From Niallia taxi (GTDB lineage Bacteria; Bacillota; Bacilli; Bacillales; Cytobacillaceae): a stretch of 64,000 nucleotides of DNA. Of this stretch, positions 25,905-33,814 are shown one piece after another (positions within the stretch are counted from its first letter, which is position 1; the number at the start of each line of letters is the position of its first letter). A model generated the notes under the pieces. The model ran no database searches, was not told where the DNA came from, and saw only the letters and a list, made by a program, of their open reading frames with translations. The stretch covers positions 62,001 through 126,000 of the forward strand of contig NZ_CP102590.1 of assembly GCF_032818155.1 (NCBI RefSeq), given 5' to 3'. A program made the translations under genes and the position numbers.

Positions 25905-26816
25905 TTAACCGTCAGCAAACACTAGGCTCGCTTGAGCTTTTATCGCTTCCATTACAACTTGTATAGAGCGGTTAGACGCCTGAGGCTTGCGGGCGACAAG
26001 ATATATATGCCGTGTTGATTCAGGCTGTAAATCAAGAAGCTGAACACCTTCTTCTTGTTCTGTTACTGCAAGCTTCGGCAGAATTCCAATTGCAAGATTA
26101 TTTGCAACCGCTGTTTGTATGGCTGCATAGCTTTGAAAAACATTTAACACATGAGGCTGGAATCCAGCGTTACTGCATAGATTTTGCGTGTATTCAGAAA
26201 GGTAAGTACCATCAGGCTCCATTACCCAAGTTTCCTCCGAGAGTTCAGTGATGCGTACAGCAGATTGCTGTACTAGTGGATTTTCTTCCCCAACTAAAAC
26301 CATCAGACGATCACTTCCAAGCTCAACGAGACTGTGATCATATTGCTTTAGCATTCGAGGCTTTTCAAAGTAGGCGACAACTGCTAAGTCAAATTGATGG
26401 GAATCAAGTGCTGGAATACTCTTATCAGGCTCTAATTCTGTTAATCTAAGCTGAAGCTGAGGGAATTGCTTCACTAATTGGGATACTACAGGGATTAAGA
26501 TAGAACGTAAGGCACTTGAGAAGGAGGCAATTCGGACAGTTCCTTGAATAATGTCAGAAGTGTCATTAAGTGCGATTTCAATTTGTTCAAGCTGATTAAT
26601 CACAGGTCTGACTGGTTTAGCAAGATTACGGCCTGCATGTGTTAATTGAACTCTCCTTCCAACCTTTTCAAAAAGTATAGTATCGGTTTCCTTTTCCAAA
26701 ATGCTAAGCTGCTGAGAAACTGTCGCAGTACTAATGTACATAACTTCTCCAACCCTGTGCATCGTTCCTAAGGTTTCAAATTGAAGTAGTAATTGTAATC
26801 GCCAAGTGTTGAGCAT
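25905..26816 (-). CDS. LysR-type regulator, likely DgdR-like
   Basis: A 303-residue LTTR: HTH at ~1-60 (ATVSQQLSILEKETDTILFEK) and a periplasmic-binding-like effector domain (~90-295). It starts at a minus-strand ATG with AAAAGGGGAAT upstream. It is divergent from a dialkylglycine decarboxylase gene, the same arrangement as the Burkholderia dgdR-dgdA pair in which DgdR, a LysR protein, represses dgdA. The intergenic DNA carries a perfect 34-bp palindrome that is the obvious operator candidate. Confidence 0.85.
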   Translation of the reverse strand: MLNTWRLQLLLQFETLGTMHRVGEVMYISTATVSQQLSILEKETDTILFEKVGRRVQLTHAGRNLAKPVRPVINQLEQIEIALNDTSDIIQGTVRIASFSSALRSILIPVVSQLVKQFPQLQLRLTELEPDKSIPALDSHQFDLAVVAYFEKPRMLKQYDHSLVELGSDRLMVLVGEENPLVQQSAVRITELSEETWVMEPDGTYLSEYTQNLCSNAGFQPHVLNVFQSYAAIQTAVANNLAIGILPKLAVTEQEEGVQLLDLQPESTRHIYLVARKPQASNRSIQVVMEAIKAQASLVFADG

Positions 26817-26870
26817 ATGAATTCCCCTTTTAAGAATTACTAAACGAATTGTTAAGGAAAACTTGATTGT

Positions 26871-26904
26871 TTAATGTTTATTATTAATTAATAATAAACA
26901 TTAA
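26871..26904. promoter_or_regulatory. 34-bp perfect palindrome, candidate LysR operator
   Basis: The 17-base arm TTAATGTTTATTATTAA (26871-26887) is followed with no gap by its exact complement (26888-26904). It sits 55 bp before the divergent LysR start and 44 bp before dgdA, where an LTTR would bind. Confidence 0.75.
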
Positions 26905-26947
26905 GCTAATAAAGAGCAAATTAATTAGAGGAGAGAGGTAGAAGCTG

Positions 26948-28267
26948 ATGTATCCATACGAAAAGAGAAGCAATCCATGGGAAGACGTTGAAAGACATGT
27001 TGGAAGATATGGTGCACCATTCTTTATCCAAGAAATTATTGACCATGCTAAAGGAAGCTATGTTTATACGGAAGAGGGGAGACGGATTTTAGATTTTACT
27101 TCAGGGCAAATGTCATCGACGATTGGTCATTCTCATCCTGAAGTAGTGGCAACATTACAAGAAGCCGCTGGCCGCCTTGACCATCTGTTCAGCGGTATGC
27201 TATCAAGACCTAGCATTAACCTTTGTACACATATTGCCGAGACAGTAACAGATCCTTTAACGAAGGTAATTCCGTTGTCAACTGGTTCGGAAGTAAATGA
27301 AGCGGCATTAAGAATGGCAAAGCTGGTAACAGGGAAGTTTGAAATTGTCTCCTTTAACAGGTCTTGGCATGGTTTAACAGAAGCAAGTGCAGGGGCAACA
27401 TATGCTTCAACTCGTAAAAGCGGATTGCCTGGTACACCTGGACAATTGGCAATTCCAACTCCATATGAGTATCGCCCAGATTTTGTAGACAGAGACGGGA
27501 AGCTTGATTGGCAGAAGCAGCTGGACTACGGTTTTGCGATGGTCGATGCTCAATCTGTCGGCAGCTTGGCAGCATGTATTGTAGAACCTATTGTATCTGG
27601 GGGCGGCATTCTTGTTCCTCCGCCTGGTTATTTAGCTGCGTTAAAGAAAAAATGTCATGAAAGAGATATGCTGCTAATCTTTGATGAAGCACAAACAAGC
27701 TTTGGACGTACAGGACAATGGTATGGATTTCAGCATGATGGTGTTACACCTGACATTTTGACATTATCCAAAACACTCGGAGCAGGACTGCCGCTTGCAG
27801 CCCTTGTTACGACAGCAGAGATTGAACAAAAGGCATATGAAAAAGGTTTTGTATTTTACACTTCACATGTTAATGATCCTCTTGTAGCTGCTGTTGGGTG
27901 TACGGTCATGGATGTGATTGCAAAGGAGAATCTTTTAGCTGCAGCACGCGAAAAAGGGGATTATTTAGCAGCCGCACTTAAACAACTTGTAGAAAAACAC
28001 GAGGTTGTTGGTGATGCTAGAGGGCGTGGATTGCTGCAAGGTATTGAGATTGTTAAGGATAAAATTAATAAAGAGCGGTCAGAAGCGATAGGTGATCGTA
28101 TTACTGCTAGATGCCTTGAATTAGGTCTTCATATGAATATTGTTTGTTTGCCTGGTATGGGAGGTGTTTTCCGAATAGCACCTCCGCTCACAGTCAGTTA
28201 TGAGGAGCTTGACGAAGGAATTTCCCTGCTTGATCAAGCCATAACAGCTGTCGAGAATACATTATGA
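26948..28267 (+). CDS. dgdA: 2,2-dialkylglycine decarboxylase
   Basis: A 439-residue class III PLP aminotransferase very close to Burkholderia DgdA, which decarboxylates 2-methylalanine-type amino acids to a ketone and CO2, then transaminates pyruvate to alanine. Diagnostic text includes LDFTSGQMSSTIGHSHPEV, LDHLFSGMLSRP, VSFNRSWHGLTEASAGATYAS and LTLSKTLGAGLPLAA with Schiff-base Lys 275. The GQMSS and SWHG segments distinguish it from ornithine or GABA aminotransferases. ATG 26948 follows GAGGAGAGAGG. The stop overlaps the next gene by 4 bp (ATGA), so they are translationally coupled. Confidence 0.9.
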   Translation: MYPYEKRSNPWEDVERHVGRYGAPFFIQEIIDHAKGSYVYTEEGRRILDFTSGQMSSTIGHSHPEVVATLQEAAGRLDHLFSGMLSRPSINLCTHIAETVTDPLTKVIPLSTGSEVNEAALRMAKLVTGKFEIVSFNRSWHGLTEASAGATYASTRKSGLPGTPGQLAIPTPYEYRPDFVDRDGKLDWQKQLDYGFAMVDAQSVGSLAACIVEPIVSGGGILVPPPGYLAALKKKCHERDMLLIFDEAQTSFGRTGQWYGFQHDGVTPDILTLSKTLGAGLPLAALVTTAEIEQKAYEKGFVFYTSHVNDPLVAAVGCTVMDVIAKENLLAAAREKGDYLAAALKQLVEKHEVVGDARGRGLLQGIEIVKDKINKERSEAIGDRITARCLELGLHMNIVCLPGMGGVFRIAPPLTVSYEELDEGISLLDQAITAVENTL

Positions 28268-28821
28268 AACTAGTTAAAGCAAATACAAGGAAAATAACTA
28301 GAAAGAAACGGTTTGCCTTTTCAGAAGAAATTAAAATGGTGCGTGATTATGACCCATCTGTTACGTCAAATCTTCAAGTGATTCTCACCTATTCTGGATT
28401 ACATGCGGTGTGGTTTTATCGGTTATCACATATATTGTGGAAAAAGCAGCTTCACTTAGCAGCCCAGTTAATTTCTCAGCTTGCTCGTGTACTGACAGGT
28501 GTAGAAATTCATCCAGCTGCTACAATTGGAGAAAGACTGTTAATAGACCATGGCACAGGAGTAATTATCGGAGAAACAACGGTAATTGGTGATGATGTTG
28601 TTATTTACCAAGGCGTTACACTTGGCGGTGTTAATAATCAACCGGGAAGACGTCATCCAAAGATAGGCAATCATGTCTTTATAGGCGCAGGGGCGGCAGT
28701 ATTAGGGGCAATCAGCGTTGAAGAAGGGGCAAAAATCGGCGCATTGACACTAGTCCTTAAGGATGTACCTGCAAAACATACAGCAGTTGGCAACCCTACA
28801 AGACTAATAGCACCGAAATAG
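28264..28821 (+). CDS. Serine O-acetyltransferase-like hexapeptide protein
   Basis: A 185-residue left-handed beta-helix acyltransferase of the CysE type. It keeps the catalytic Asp95-His96 (LLIDHGTGVIIGET), IYQGVTLGGV and RRHPKIGNHVFIGAGAAVLG motifs for acetyl-CoA and serine, but the N-terminal helical domain is short (~75 aa) and the C-terminal tail ends soon after the helix, so it may not form the usual cysteine synthase complex. It overlaps dgdA by 4 bp. Co-expression with a dialkylglycine decarboxylase is unusual and suggests another acceptor amino acid, which is inference. Confidence 0.83.
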   Translation: MKLVKANTRKITRKKRFAFSEEIKMVRDYDPSVTSNLQVILTYSGLHAVWFYRLSHILWKKQLHLAAQLISQLARVLTGVEIHPAATIGERLLIDHGTGVIIGETTVIGDDVVIYQGVTLGGVNNQPGRRHPKIGNHVFIGAGAAVLGAISVEEGAKIGALTLVLKDVPAKHTAVGNPTRLIAPK

Positions 28822-28893
28822 ACTAAATTCATGAGATTGCTGTCATCCAAAAAGAACTATGGTTTGTTTACAAGGAAATAGCATACAAAAGAA

Positions 28894-28920
28894 AGTACTC
28901 ATGTTTATGAGTGCTTTTTT
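28894..28920 (+). terminator. Terminator of dgdA operon
   Basis: AGTACTCAT (28894-28902), loop GTTT, ATGAGTGCT (28907-28915) with one G-T pair, then T7. Placed 72 bp after the acetyltransferase stop and just before the convergent PadR gene. Confidence 0.75.
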
Positions 28921-28956
28921 TGTTGTCGCGAGTAGTAAAGCTGCTTGTACACATTT

Positions 28957-29496
28957 TTAAACAGGCGGATGGTTGCTTATAAATTCCTTCACCCATTTGC
29001 ACCAATTTACATACATTTCTGCATAGCGGATGCCGTATTCTGACGTAATGATGGCACCTAAATTCTGCTTGGAGGTTTCCTTTGTGAAATGCTCTTTCCA
29101 CTCTTTTGTCATACTTAAGATTCTTTCTTCTCGAGCAATTACCTCATCTAACAAAGTAATTATTTCGTCTATTGTTAATATATCAAAAGCAGCTGCTTTA
29201 ATAAGGAACTCATCTTTTATTTTGGCAGGTTTGACAGAATGGTTAAGAATCCAATTAATTAATTCTTTTTTTCCTAGCTCTGTTATCGTGTAGATTTTCT
29301 TATTAGGCAACGAGCTTTGAATAATAAGTTCGTGTTCAAGTAATTCTTCCTTTTCTAATTTATGCAGCTCCGTATAAATTTGACTATGCGTAGAATTCCA
29401 AAAGTAAACTACTTGCTCCTTGAAAATACTAACTACCTCATAGCCACTAACCGGTTTTTTGGAAATGATTCCTAATAAAGCATACCGTAAGCTCAC
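28957..29496 (-). CDS. PadR-family regulator
   Basis: A 179-residue PadR protein: N-terminal winged helix (SLRYALLGIISKKPVSGYEV) and C-terminal Vir_C-type helical dimerisation region (~95-175). The frame extends to TTG 29514, but GTG 29496 has AGAGTGG at good spacing and gives the normal PadR start SLRYALLG. It is divergent from an alpha/beta hydrolase operon. A perfect inverted repeat at 29583-29612 in the intergenic DNA probably is its operator. Confidence 0.86.
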   Translation of the reverse strand: MSLRYALLGIISKKPVSGYEVVSIFKEQVVYFWNSTHSQIYTELHKLEKEELLEHELIIQSSLPNKKIYTITELGKKELINWILNHSVKPAKIKDEFLIKAAAFDILTIDEIITLLDEVIAREERILSMTKEWKEHFTKETSKQNLGAIITSEYGIRYAEMYVNWCKWVKEFISNHPPV

Positions 29497-29582
29497 GTAT
29501 ACCACTCTTTTCAATTGTTTATATATTTTTGCATTATATCATACTAGCTTGACTAATTTGAATAAAGCTTAGTAATATAATA

Positions 29583-29612
29583 TTAACATATGTCATTTTA
29601 GACATATGTTAA
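29583..29612. promoter_or_regulatory. Inverted repeat, candidate PadR operator
   Basis: Perfect 12-bp arms TTAACATATGTC (29583-29594) and GACATATGTTAA (29601-29612) separated by six bases, 87 bp upstream of the PadR start and 160 bp before the hydrolase gene. Confidence 0.65.
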
Positions 29613-29771
29613 TTCTGATAAAGGGAGTATGTTAGAGGTGGTTGGTCCATTGATTTGTTTTAAACTGTTTAGTTATTGGACTAAAGGAAATATTAATTAT
29701 AAATAAAGAAAGGGAATTGCTCTGTGGCAAGGCTTAGTATGTGGCTTCAGTGCAAGAAGGTTTAAAAAACA

Positions 29772-30509
29772 ATGAAAAAAATAATTAATAAAAAGAGTAT
29801 TTTAGCAGTCGTTATCGTTTTAGTACTTGCGATTGGGATATTTTTTGGATGGACGCAAATGACGTATAAAGCAGCGGAAGATCCAGCTATTTCTATGGAT
29901 AGTAACTATGTTAAAGAAGATGATTGGCTTATTTATGGAGATAAAAGCAGTACAACAGGAATTATTCTATACCCAGGAGCAAAAGTGGAGCCTGAAGCTT
30001 ATGCTTATTTGGCACAGGAGTTAGCAAAGGATAATATGATAGTGGCAATTCCTAAGGTAGCATTGAATTTAGCTCTTTTTGATTATAAAAAAGCAAACGA
30101 GATGATAACGAAATATAAAGAAGTAGACTGGATAATCGGCGGACATTCAATGGGTGGTGCTGCAGCAGCAATGTATGTTGATAAAAACATGGATAAAGTG
30201 AAGGGGCTCATCTTTTTAGGTTCCTATGCCGCTGACAATGAGTCATTATTTAAATCAAGCCTGCCGGTTTTATCTATTAGCGGGTCAGAAGATGGTTTAA
30301 GTACACCAGAAAAAATAAACGAAAAGAAGAATCTCCTGCCAAGTACAACAGAGTATTTTCAAATTAAAGGCGGAAATCATGCTCAATTTGGCGTGTATGG
30401 AGAGCAACCAGGTGATAATAAAGCCAAAATTTCTGTAAAGGAACAACAAGATATTATAGTGGAAACAATTGAGGACTGGGTGGAAGCTAATAAATTCGGG
30501 AATAAATAA
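29772..30509 (+). CDS. Membrane-anchored alpha/beta hydrolase
   Basis: A 245-residue protein. Residues ~9-28 are an N-terminal membrane helix, then a dienelactone-hydrolase-like alpha/beta fold with ILYPGAKVEPEAYAYLA (oxyanion loop), nucleophile elbow GGHSMGGAA (Ser ~130), acid SGSEDGLSTPE and His in GGNHAQFG. The enzyme should face the outside of the cell; substrate unknown. ATG 29772 has AAGAAGG upstream. It heads a two-gene operon divergent from PadR. Confidence 0.85.
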   Translation: MKKIINKKSILAVVIVLVLAIGIFFGWTQMTYKAAEDPAISMDSNYVKEDDWLIYGDKSSTTGIILYPGAKVEPEAYAYLAQELAKDNMIVAIPKVALNLALFDYKKANEMITKYKEVDWIIGGHSMGGAAAAMYVDKNMDKVKGLIFLGSYAADNESLFKSSLPVLSISGSEDGLSTPEKINEKKNLLPSTTEYFQIKGGNHAQFGVYGEQPGDNKAKISVKEQQDIIVETIEDWVEANKFGNK

Positions 30510-30549
30510 TGAAATTAAAACTATAAATAATTAGAGAGGGGGAGCATAT

Positions 30550-31200
30550 TTGGACAGTTTATTATTTTTGCTGTATACGATTATTTATTTTGTTAGTCTT
30601 ATAATTATTGTTATTAACATAAAAAAATCCCCTGTACTTAGTCTGCTTTTCCTATTACCGGTTGTAATTGGCCTTTTATACGATAATGCGGTCATTACAC
30701 TAGGGAGGTTTTTAGGTGAAAGTACTCTCAACGAGCAATTAAACCTATTACGCTTTCTGCTTCATGCCATTTTTACACCGTTTCTAACTTTTTACGCATG
30801 GGCTGTTGTTAAAAAGACAAATATTTCTTTAACAAGGAGTATGGTCTTTCGTATAGCTCCATATGTAATAACTGCCATTTTAATAATAATAGAACTATAT
30901 AAAGAAGTAATTGGCCTGCAAATAGCACCTAAATGGGAATACGGTGTTTTGACCTATAGCTCCGTAGGCAGTAGTGGACTTCCAATAATGGTGATTATTG
31001 TGGCGATACTTCTACTGATTGCATCTATCATTGTGCTTGTTAAGCAAAAATGGGTTTGGTTTTTTATTGGTTCGTTAGTTATGATAATTATGAATGCTGT
31101 AAAGATACCTGTTAACAGTGGTGCGCTTACAAATTTATCAGAAGTTATTTTAATTGCGTCGCTACTAGCTACGAGTTTGTTTCAGGAGAGAAAACACTAA
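30550..31200 (+). CDS. Polytopic membrane protein, 216 aa
   Basis: TTG start at 30550 after AGAGAGGGGGAGCATA. About seven hydrophobic segments fill the sequence, with a conserved-looking DNAVITLGRFLGE loop after helix 2. No transporter signature recognised. It lies 40 bp after the anchored hydrolase and shares its transcript and PadR control. Confidence 0.75.
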   Translation: MDSLLFLLYTIIYFVSLIIIVINIKKSPVLSLLFLLPVVIGLLYDNAVITLGRFLGESTLNEQLNLLRFLLHAIFTPFLTFYAWAVVKKTNISLTRSMVFRIAPYVITAILIIIELYKEVIGLQIAPKWEYGVLTYSSVGSSGLPIMVIIVAILLLIASIIVLVKQKWVWFFIGSLVMIIMNAVKIPVNSGALTNLSEVILIASLLATSLFQERKH

Positions 31201-31201
31201 T

Positions 31202-31251
31202 AAATAATAATAAGACACCTCCAATGGAATGGAGGTGTCTTATTATTATTT
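31202..31251. terminator. Strong bidirectional terminator
   Basis: Perfect 22-bp arms (31202-31223 and 31230-31251) with loop ATGGAA. Each strand supplies its own A/T-rich tail, so it serves the convergent genes ending at 31200 and 31246; it overlaps the latter's stop codon. Confidence 0.9.
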
Positions 31252-31884
31252 AAATTTGTCAGGGAATTGTTTGACAACTCCAGCGGAAATAGCATCCGCC
31301 ATTATAATTATATGTGTAACACCCTCGTCAATTGAAGCAATTCTTTTATTCCAGTCTTTTGCTAGGCTTGCCGTTAAATCATTTGTGACTAATTGGAGAT
31401 GCATCGCTAATAATTTCTTTAGATCCTCCTTTTTTAGAAACGGATTGGCTTCACTGAGAAAAGCAGCAATTTCATCTGCATTTCTATACCATTCTTTGTT
31501 TAGCTGACTAACGGTGGTTTTATTGCCGCTTTTAGCAGCATCAACAATCTTACCTGCTATAACAATATGCTCCTTAAGCAGCTCTGTTAATTTACTTCCA
31601 GCTTTTTCGCCATACACTGGCTTTATGGCATTTCCGATATCCTCCTGATTTTTCAGAAGTCTAGTCAGTACCTGTTTTTGATCTTCTGCTCCAGCATTAG
31701 TGGCACTCGTAATATAATTACTTGTCCACAAAACATGGTCTAACCAAAGCTTCCGGAAATTATTTTCAAAATCCACCTGTGATTGACTCACGTATTTTTC
31801 TTGCGGTTTAGCGTAAGTGTTAGTGCCAGTCACCATGCTTAATGAAAATAGTAAAATACAGCTCAGTAACATTATTTTTTTCAT
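31246..31884 (-). CDS. Secreted helical protein, 212 aa
   Basis: The minus-strand frame is open well upstream, but ATG at 31884 has AAGGAGTTTTTG before it and begins a typical signal peptide (MKKIMLLSCILLFSLSMVTG, cleavage near TYA-KP ~residue 25). The mature part is almost all helix, rich in Lys/Asp/Glu with conserved WLDHVLWTSNYITSA and KEWYRNADEIAAFLSEANP segments. Proteins of this kind are sometimes labelled glycosyltransferase in databases without support. Extracellular, function unknown. Confidence 0.77.
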   Translation of the reverse strand: MKKIMLLSCILLFSLSMVTGTNTYAKPQEKYVSQSQVDFENNFRKLWLDHVLWTSNYITSATNAGAEDQKQVLTRLLKNQEDIGNAIKPVYGEKAGSKLTELLKEHIVIAGKIVDAAKSGNKTTVSQLNKEWYRNADEIAAFLSEANPFLKKEDLKKLLAMHLQLVTNDLTASLAKDWNKRIASIDEGVTHIIIMADAISAGVVKQFPDKFK

Positions 31885-32053
31885 CAAAAACTCCTTAATA
31901 GTTAGTATATTACTGTTATTATTTTCAATAATTTCGGATTTTTTATTCATAATAAAAGGATTAATTGGGCTGTTTACAAGGGGAAGGACAAATAAATTTT
32001 TTCGAGAATATATAATGGACATAGAGAATGTATATATGAAGGAAAGTGTTAAG

Positions 32054-32416
32054 GTGAAAAAAACAATGAAGCGTCTTCTGTTAATCATTACATCTTTAAT
32101 AATTATAACAGCATTGAGTGTATTATTTTTTTTCAAGAGCACTCCAAGTTTTACTGGTGTAATTTTGGAAATCAATAAATCGAGTATTTGGGTTGTGGAA
32201 GCATCAGCACATAATATAAAAAATAAACCAGATGATGAGCTATACGAAAAATATAAGTACCAAGGAATTGTATTTCAATTGCCCTCGTATATTCCGGAGC
32301 GGATGTTGAATGAATTTTCACGAGGACAAGAAGTGAAAATCTATTACAGTGGAGAAGTTAGGGAATCTGCGCCGGCTGGCGGTGATGCCTATTGGGTGAC
32401 TACTTTTAATAAGTAG
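32054..32416 (+). CDS. DUF3221-like secreted or membrane-anchored protein
   Basis: A ~120-residue protein with one N-terminal helix (LLLIITSLIIITALSVLFFF) and an external OB-like beta domain: TGVILEINKSSIWVVEAS, RMLNEFSRGQEVKIYYSGEV and AYWVTTF. This layout fits DUF3221 (B. subtilis YobA-like). The open frame begins at 31817 inside the divergent gene; GTG 32054 is preferred because AAGGAAAG lies seven bases upstream, with ATG 32066 as an alternative. Function unknown. Confidence 0.65.
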   Translation: MKKTMKRLLLIITSLIIITALSVLFFFKSTPSFTGVILEINKSSIWVVEASAHNIKNKPDDELYEKYKYQGIVFQLPSYIPERMLNEFSRGQEVKIYYSGEVRESAPAGGDAYWVTTFNK

Positions 32417-32480
32417 TGAAATATATTGGGAGCCACTAGCAAAAACTTAGTTGTGTGCCTTTTGTTAGATATATTAATGC

Positions 32481-32514
32481 AAAAAAAAGAAGTTTAGCGG
32501 ACGGCCAAACTTCT
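32481..32514 (-). terminator. Terminator of the Rrf2 gene
   Basis: On the minus strand GAAGTTTGGCCGTCCGCTAA...CTTC folds into a stem of about 10 bp with a small loop, followed by T8. It starts 17 bp after the ywnA-like stop. Confidence 0.75.
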
Positions 32515-32530
32515 CCTTACATACTTACTT

Positions 32531-32971
32531 CTATTTACCCACTGCCTTCTCTTTTTCCAAAATATCATTCACAATATCAGCAAGTGTTACGTTACTTAGG
32601 GCCTTCTCCATAGCTGATTGAGCAATTGAAAATATTGGCAGTACGGTGTCTTGAATATTCCTGCCTACAGGACAATCAGGGTTTGGATGGTCATGGATAC
32701 TAAATAATTCTTTTTCTTGAACAACATTAACAGCTTTGTACACATCGAACAAGGTAATCTCTGAAAGGTCTTTTGCCAGCTGTGCCCCGGCAATACCTGG
32801 ACGAATGTTAACTAAACCTGCACTTTTAAGCATCCCCATTATTTTTCTGATAACAGCAGCATTTGTATTAACACTGCCTGCTAAATATTCTGAGGTGTTG
32901 ACGCTTGTTTTATTTATTTCAATAAGAGTCAATATATGAATACCAACTGCAAAACGACTGCTTATAGACAT
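32531..32971 (-). CDS. ywnA: Rrf2-family regulator, YwnA-like
   Basis: A 146-residue Rrf2 protein: winged HTH (SISSRFAVGIHILTLIEINK; SVNTNAAVIRKIMGMLKSAG) and a dimer helix. The iron-sulfur Cys cluster of IscR/NsrR is missing; a single Cys in HPNPDCPVG remains, as in YwnA, so it may sense thiol-reactive or quinone stress. ATG 32971 is chosen with GAAGG ten bases upstream over GTG 32980. Divergent from two flavin/NAD(P)H oxidoreductases that it probably represses. Confidence 0.83.
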   Translation of the reverse strand: MSISSRFAVGIHILTLIEINKTSVNTSEYLAGSVNTNAAVIRKIMGMLKSAGLVNIRPGIAGAQLAKDLSEITLFDVYKAVNVVQEKELFSIHDHPNPDCPVGRNIQDTVLPIFSIAQSAMEKALSNVTLADIVNDILEKEKAVGK

Positions 32972-33019
32972 GTTAAGCACCTTCTTTTAAAAAATTTATT
33001 GTCAATGTAATTGCTATGG

Positions 33020-33133
33020 TTACAAGTATAGTATACCTTAATTCCTAAAAAAGTCCGAGAGTTTTCACCTACCTGTTGACAAAACGGTTACATGTAATTT
33101 ATATTATTACTTGTAACTAAGTTTATTACAAGT
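33020..33133. promoter_or_regulatory. Rrf2-type operator region with repeated TTACAAGT and promoter
   Basis: TTACAAGT occurs at 33020-33027 and 33126-33133 and inverted (ACTTGTAA) at 33109-33116, with the related GGTTACATGTAA at 33086-33097. The pair 33109/33126 forms an inverted repeat. A promoter for the plus-strand operon is visible: TTGACA at 33076-33081 and TATATT at 33100-33105 (18-bp spacer), so the repeats overlap and follow it. Confidence 0.6.
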
Positions 33134-33172
33134 TGACTGCAATCAGAATTAAAATAAAGGAGACAATATAAA

Positions 33173-33745
33173 ATGAATCATTTAGTTGTTTATGCACATC
33201 CAAATCCAGAGAGCTTCAATCATGCCATTTTGGAAACAGTAGTACAGTCTTTACAAGGTAAAGGACATGTGGTCACTGTAAGAGACTTATATGCAATAGG
33301 ATTAGATCCAGTTTTGAAGTTTGACGGCAAAGGGGAAGTTTCACAAGAGGTTATCACCGAACAGGAATTCATTAGTAAAGCAGATGCTGTAACATTTATC
33401 TATCCAATTTGGTGGACAGGTATGCCTGCGATTTTAAAAGGATATATAGACAGAGTTTACTCTTATGGATTTGCTTATCAATACAATGCAGAAGGCGGCA
33501 TTGATAAGCTTCTGTCAGGAAAAAAAGGACTTATTATTAACACACATGGAACGCCAAAGGAGATATACGACTCAATCGGTATGACCGAAGCATTAATAAA
33601 AACATCTACTACTGGAGTATTTGAATTTTGTGGGATTGAAAGTGTCGGCCATTTAACATTTGGTAGTGTGCCTTCAGTAGATGATACAGCTAGAAAAGAA
33701 ATGTTAAAGGAAATTAAAAACGAAGTGAATTCTTTGTTTGAATAA
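33173..33745 (+). CDS. NAD(P)H quinone oxidoreductase (flavodoxin fold)
   Basis: A 190-residue protein of the NQO1/KefF/MdaB flavodoxin-like group: VVYAHPNPESFNHAI phosphate loop at the N terminus, FIYPIWWTGMPAILKGYIDRV (the WW/PAxLKGxxDRV signature, ~residues 76-96) and an INTHGTP flavin motif. Reduces quinones or nitro compounds by two electrons using FAD/FMN. ATG 33173 has AAAGGAGACAATATAAA upstream. First gene of the operon controlled by the YwnA-like regulator. Confidence 0.88.
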   Translation: MNHLVVYAHPNPESFNHAILETVVQSLQGKGHVVTVRDLYAIGLDPVLKFDGKGEVSQEVITEQEFISKADAVTFIYPIWWTGMPAILKGYIDRVYSYGFAYQYNAEGGIDKLLSGKKGLIINTHGTPKEIYDSIGMTEALIKTSTTGVFEFCGIESVGHLTFGSVPSVDDTARKEMLKEIKNEVNSLFE

Positions 33746-33814
33746 ATAATTATCCTTATTGTAATTATTGAAATTACAACTGGTATATTAAGCATAACTT
33801 AGGAGGATATGAAC

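Noticed and set aside
29629..29709. 26-codon frame after AAGGGAG upstream of the hydrolase gene
   Set aside because: The ribosome-site-to-ATG distance is only one base and the peptide shows no pattern; probably leader RNA.
31885..32175. N-terminal extension of the secreted protein gene on the minus strand
   Set aside because: The real signal peptide starts at 31884 with AAGGAG; the extension runs over the divergent promoter region.
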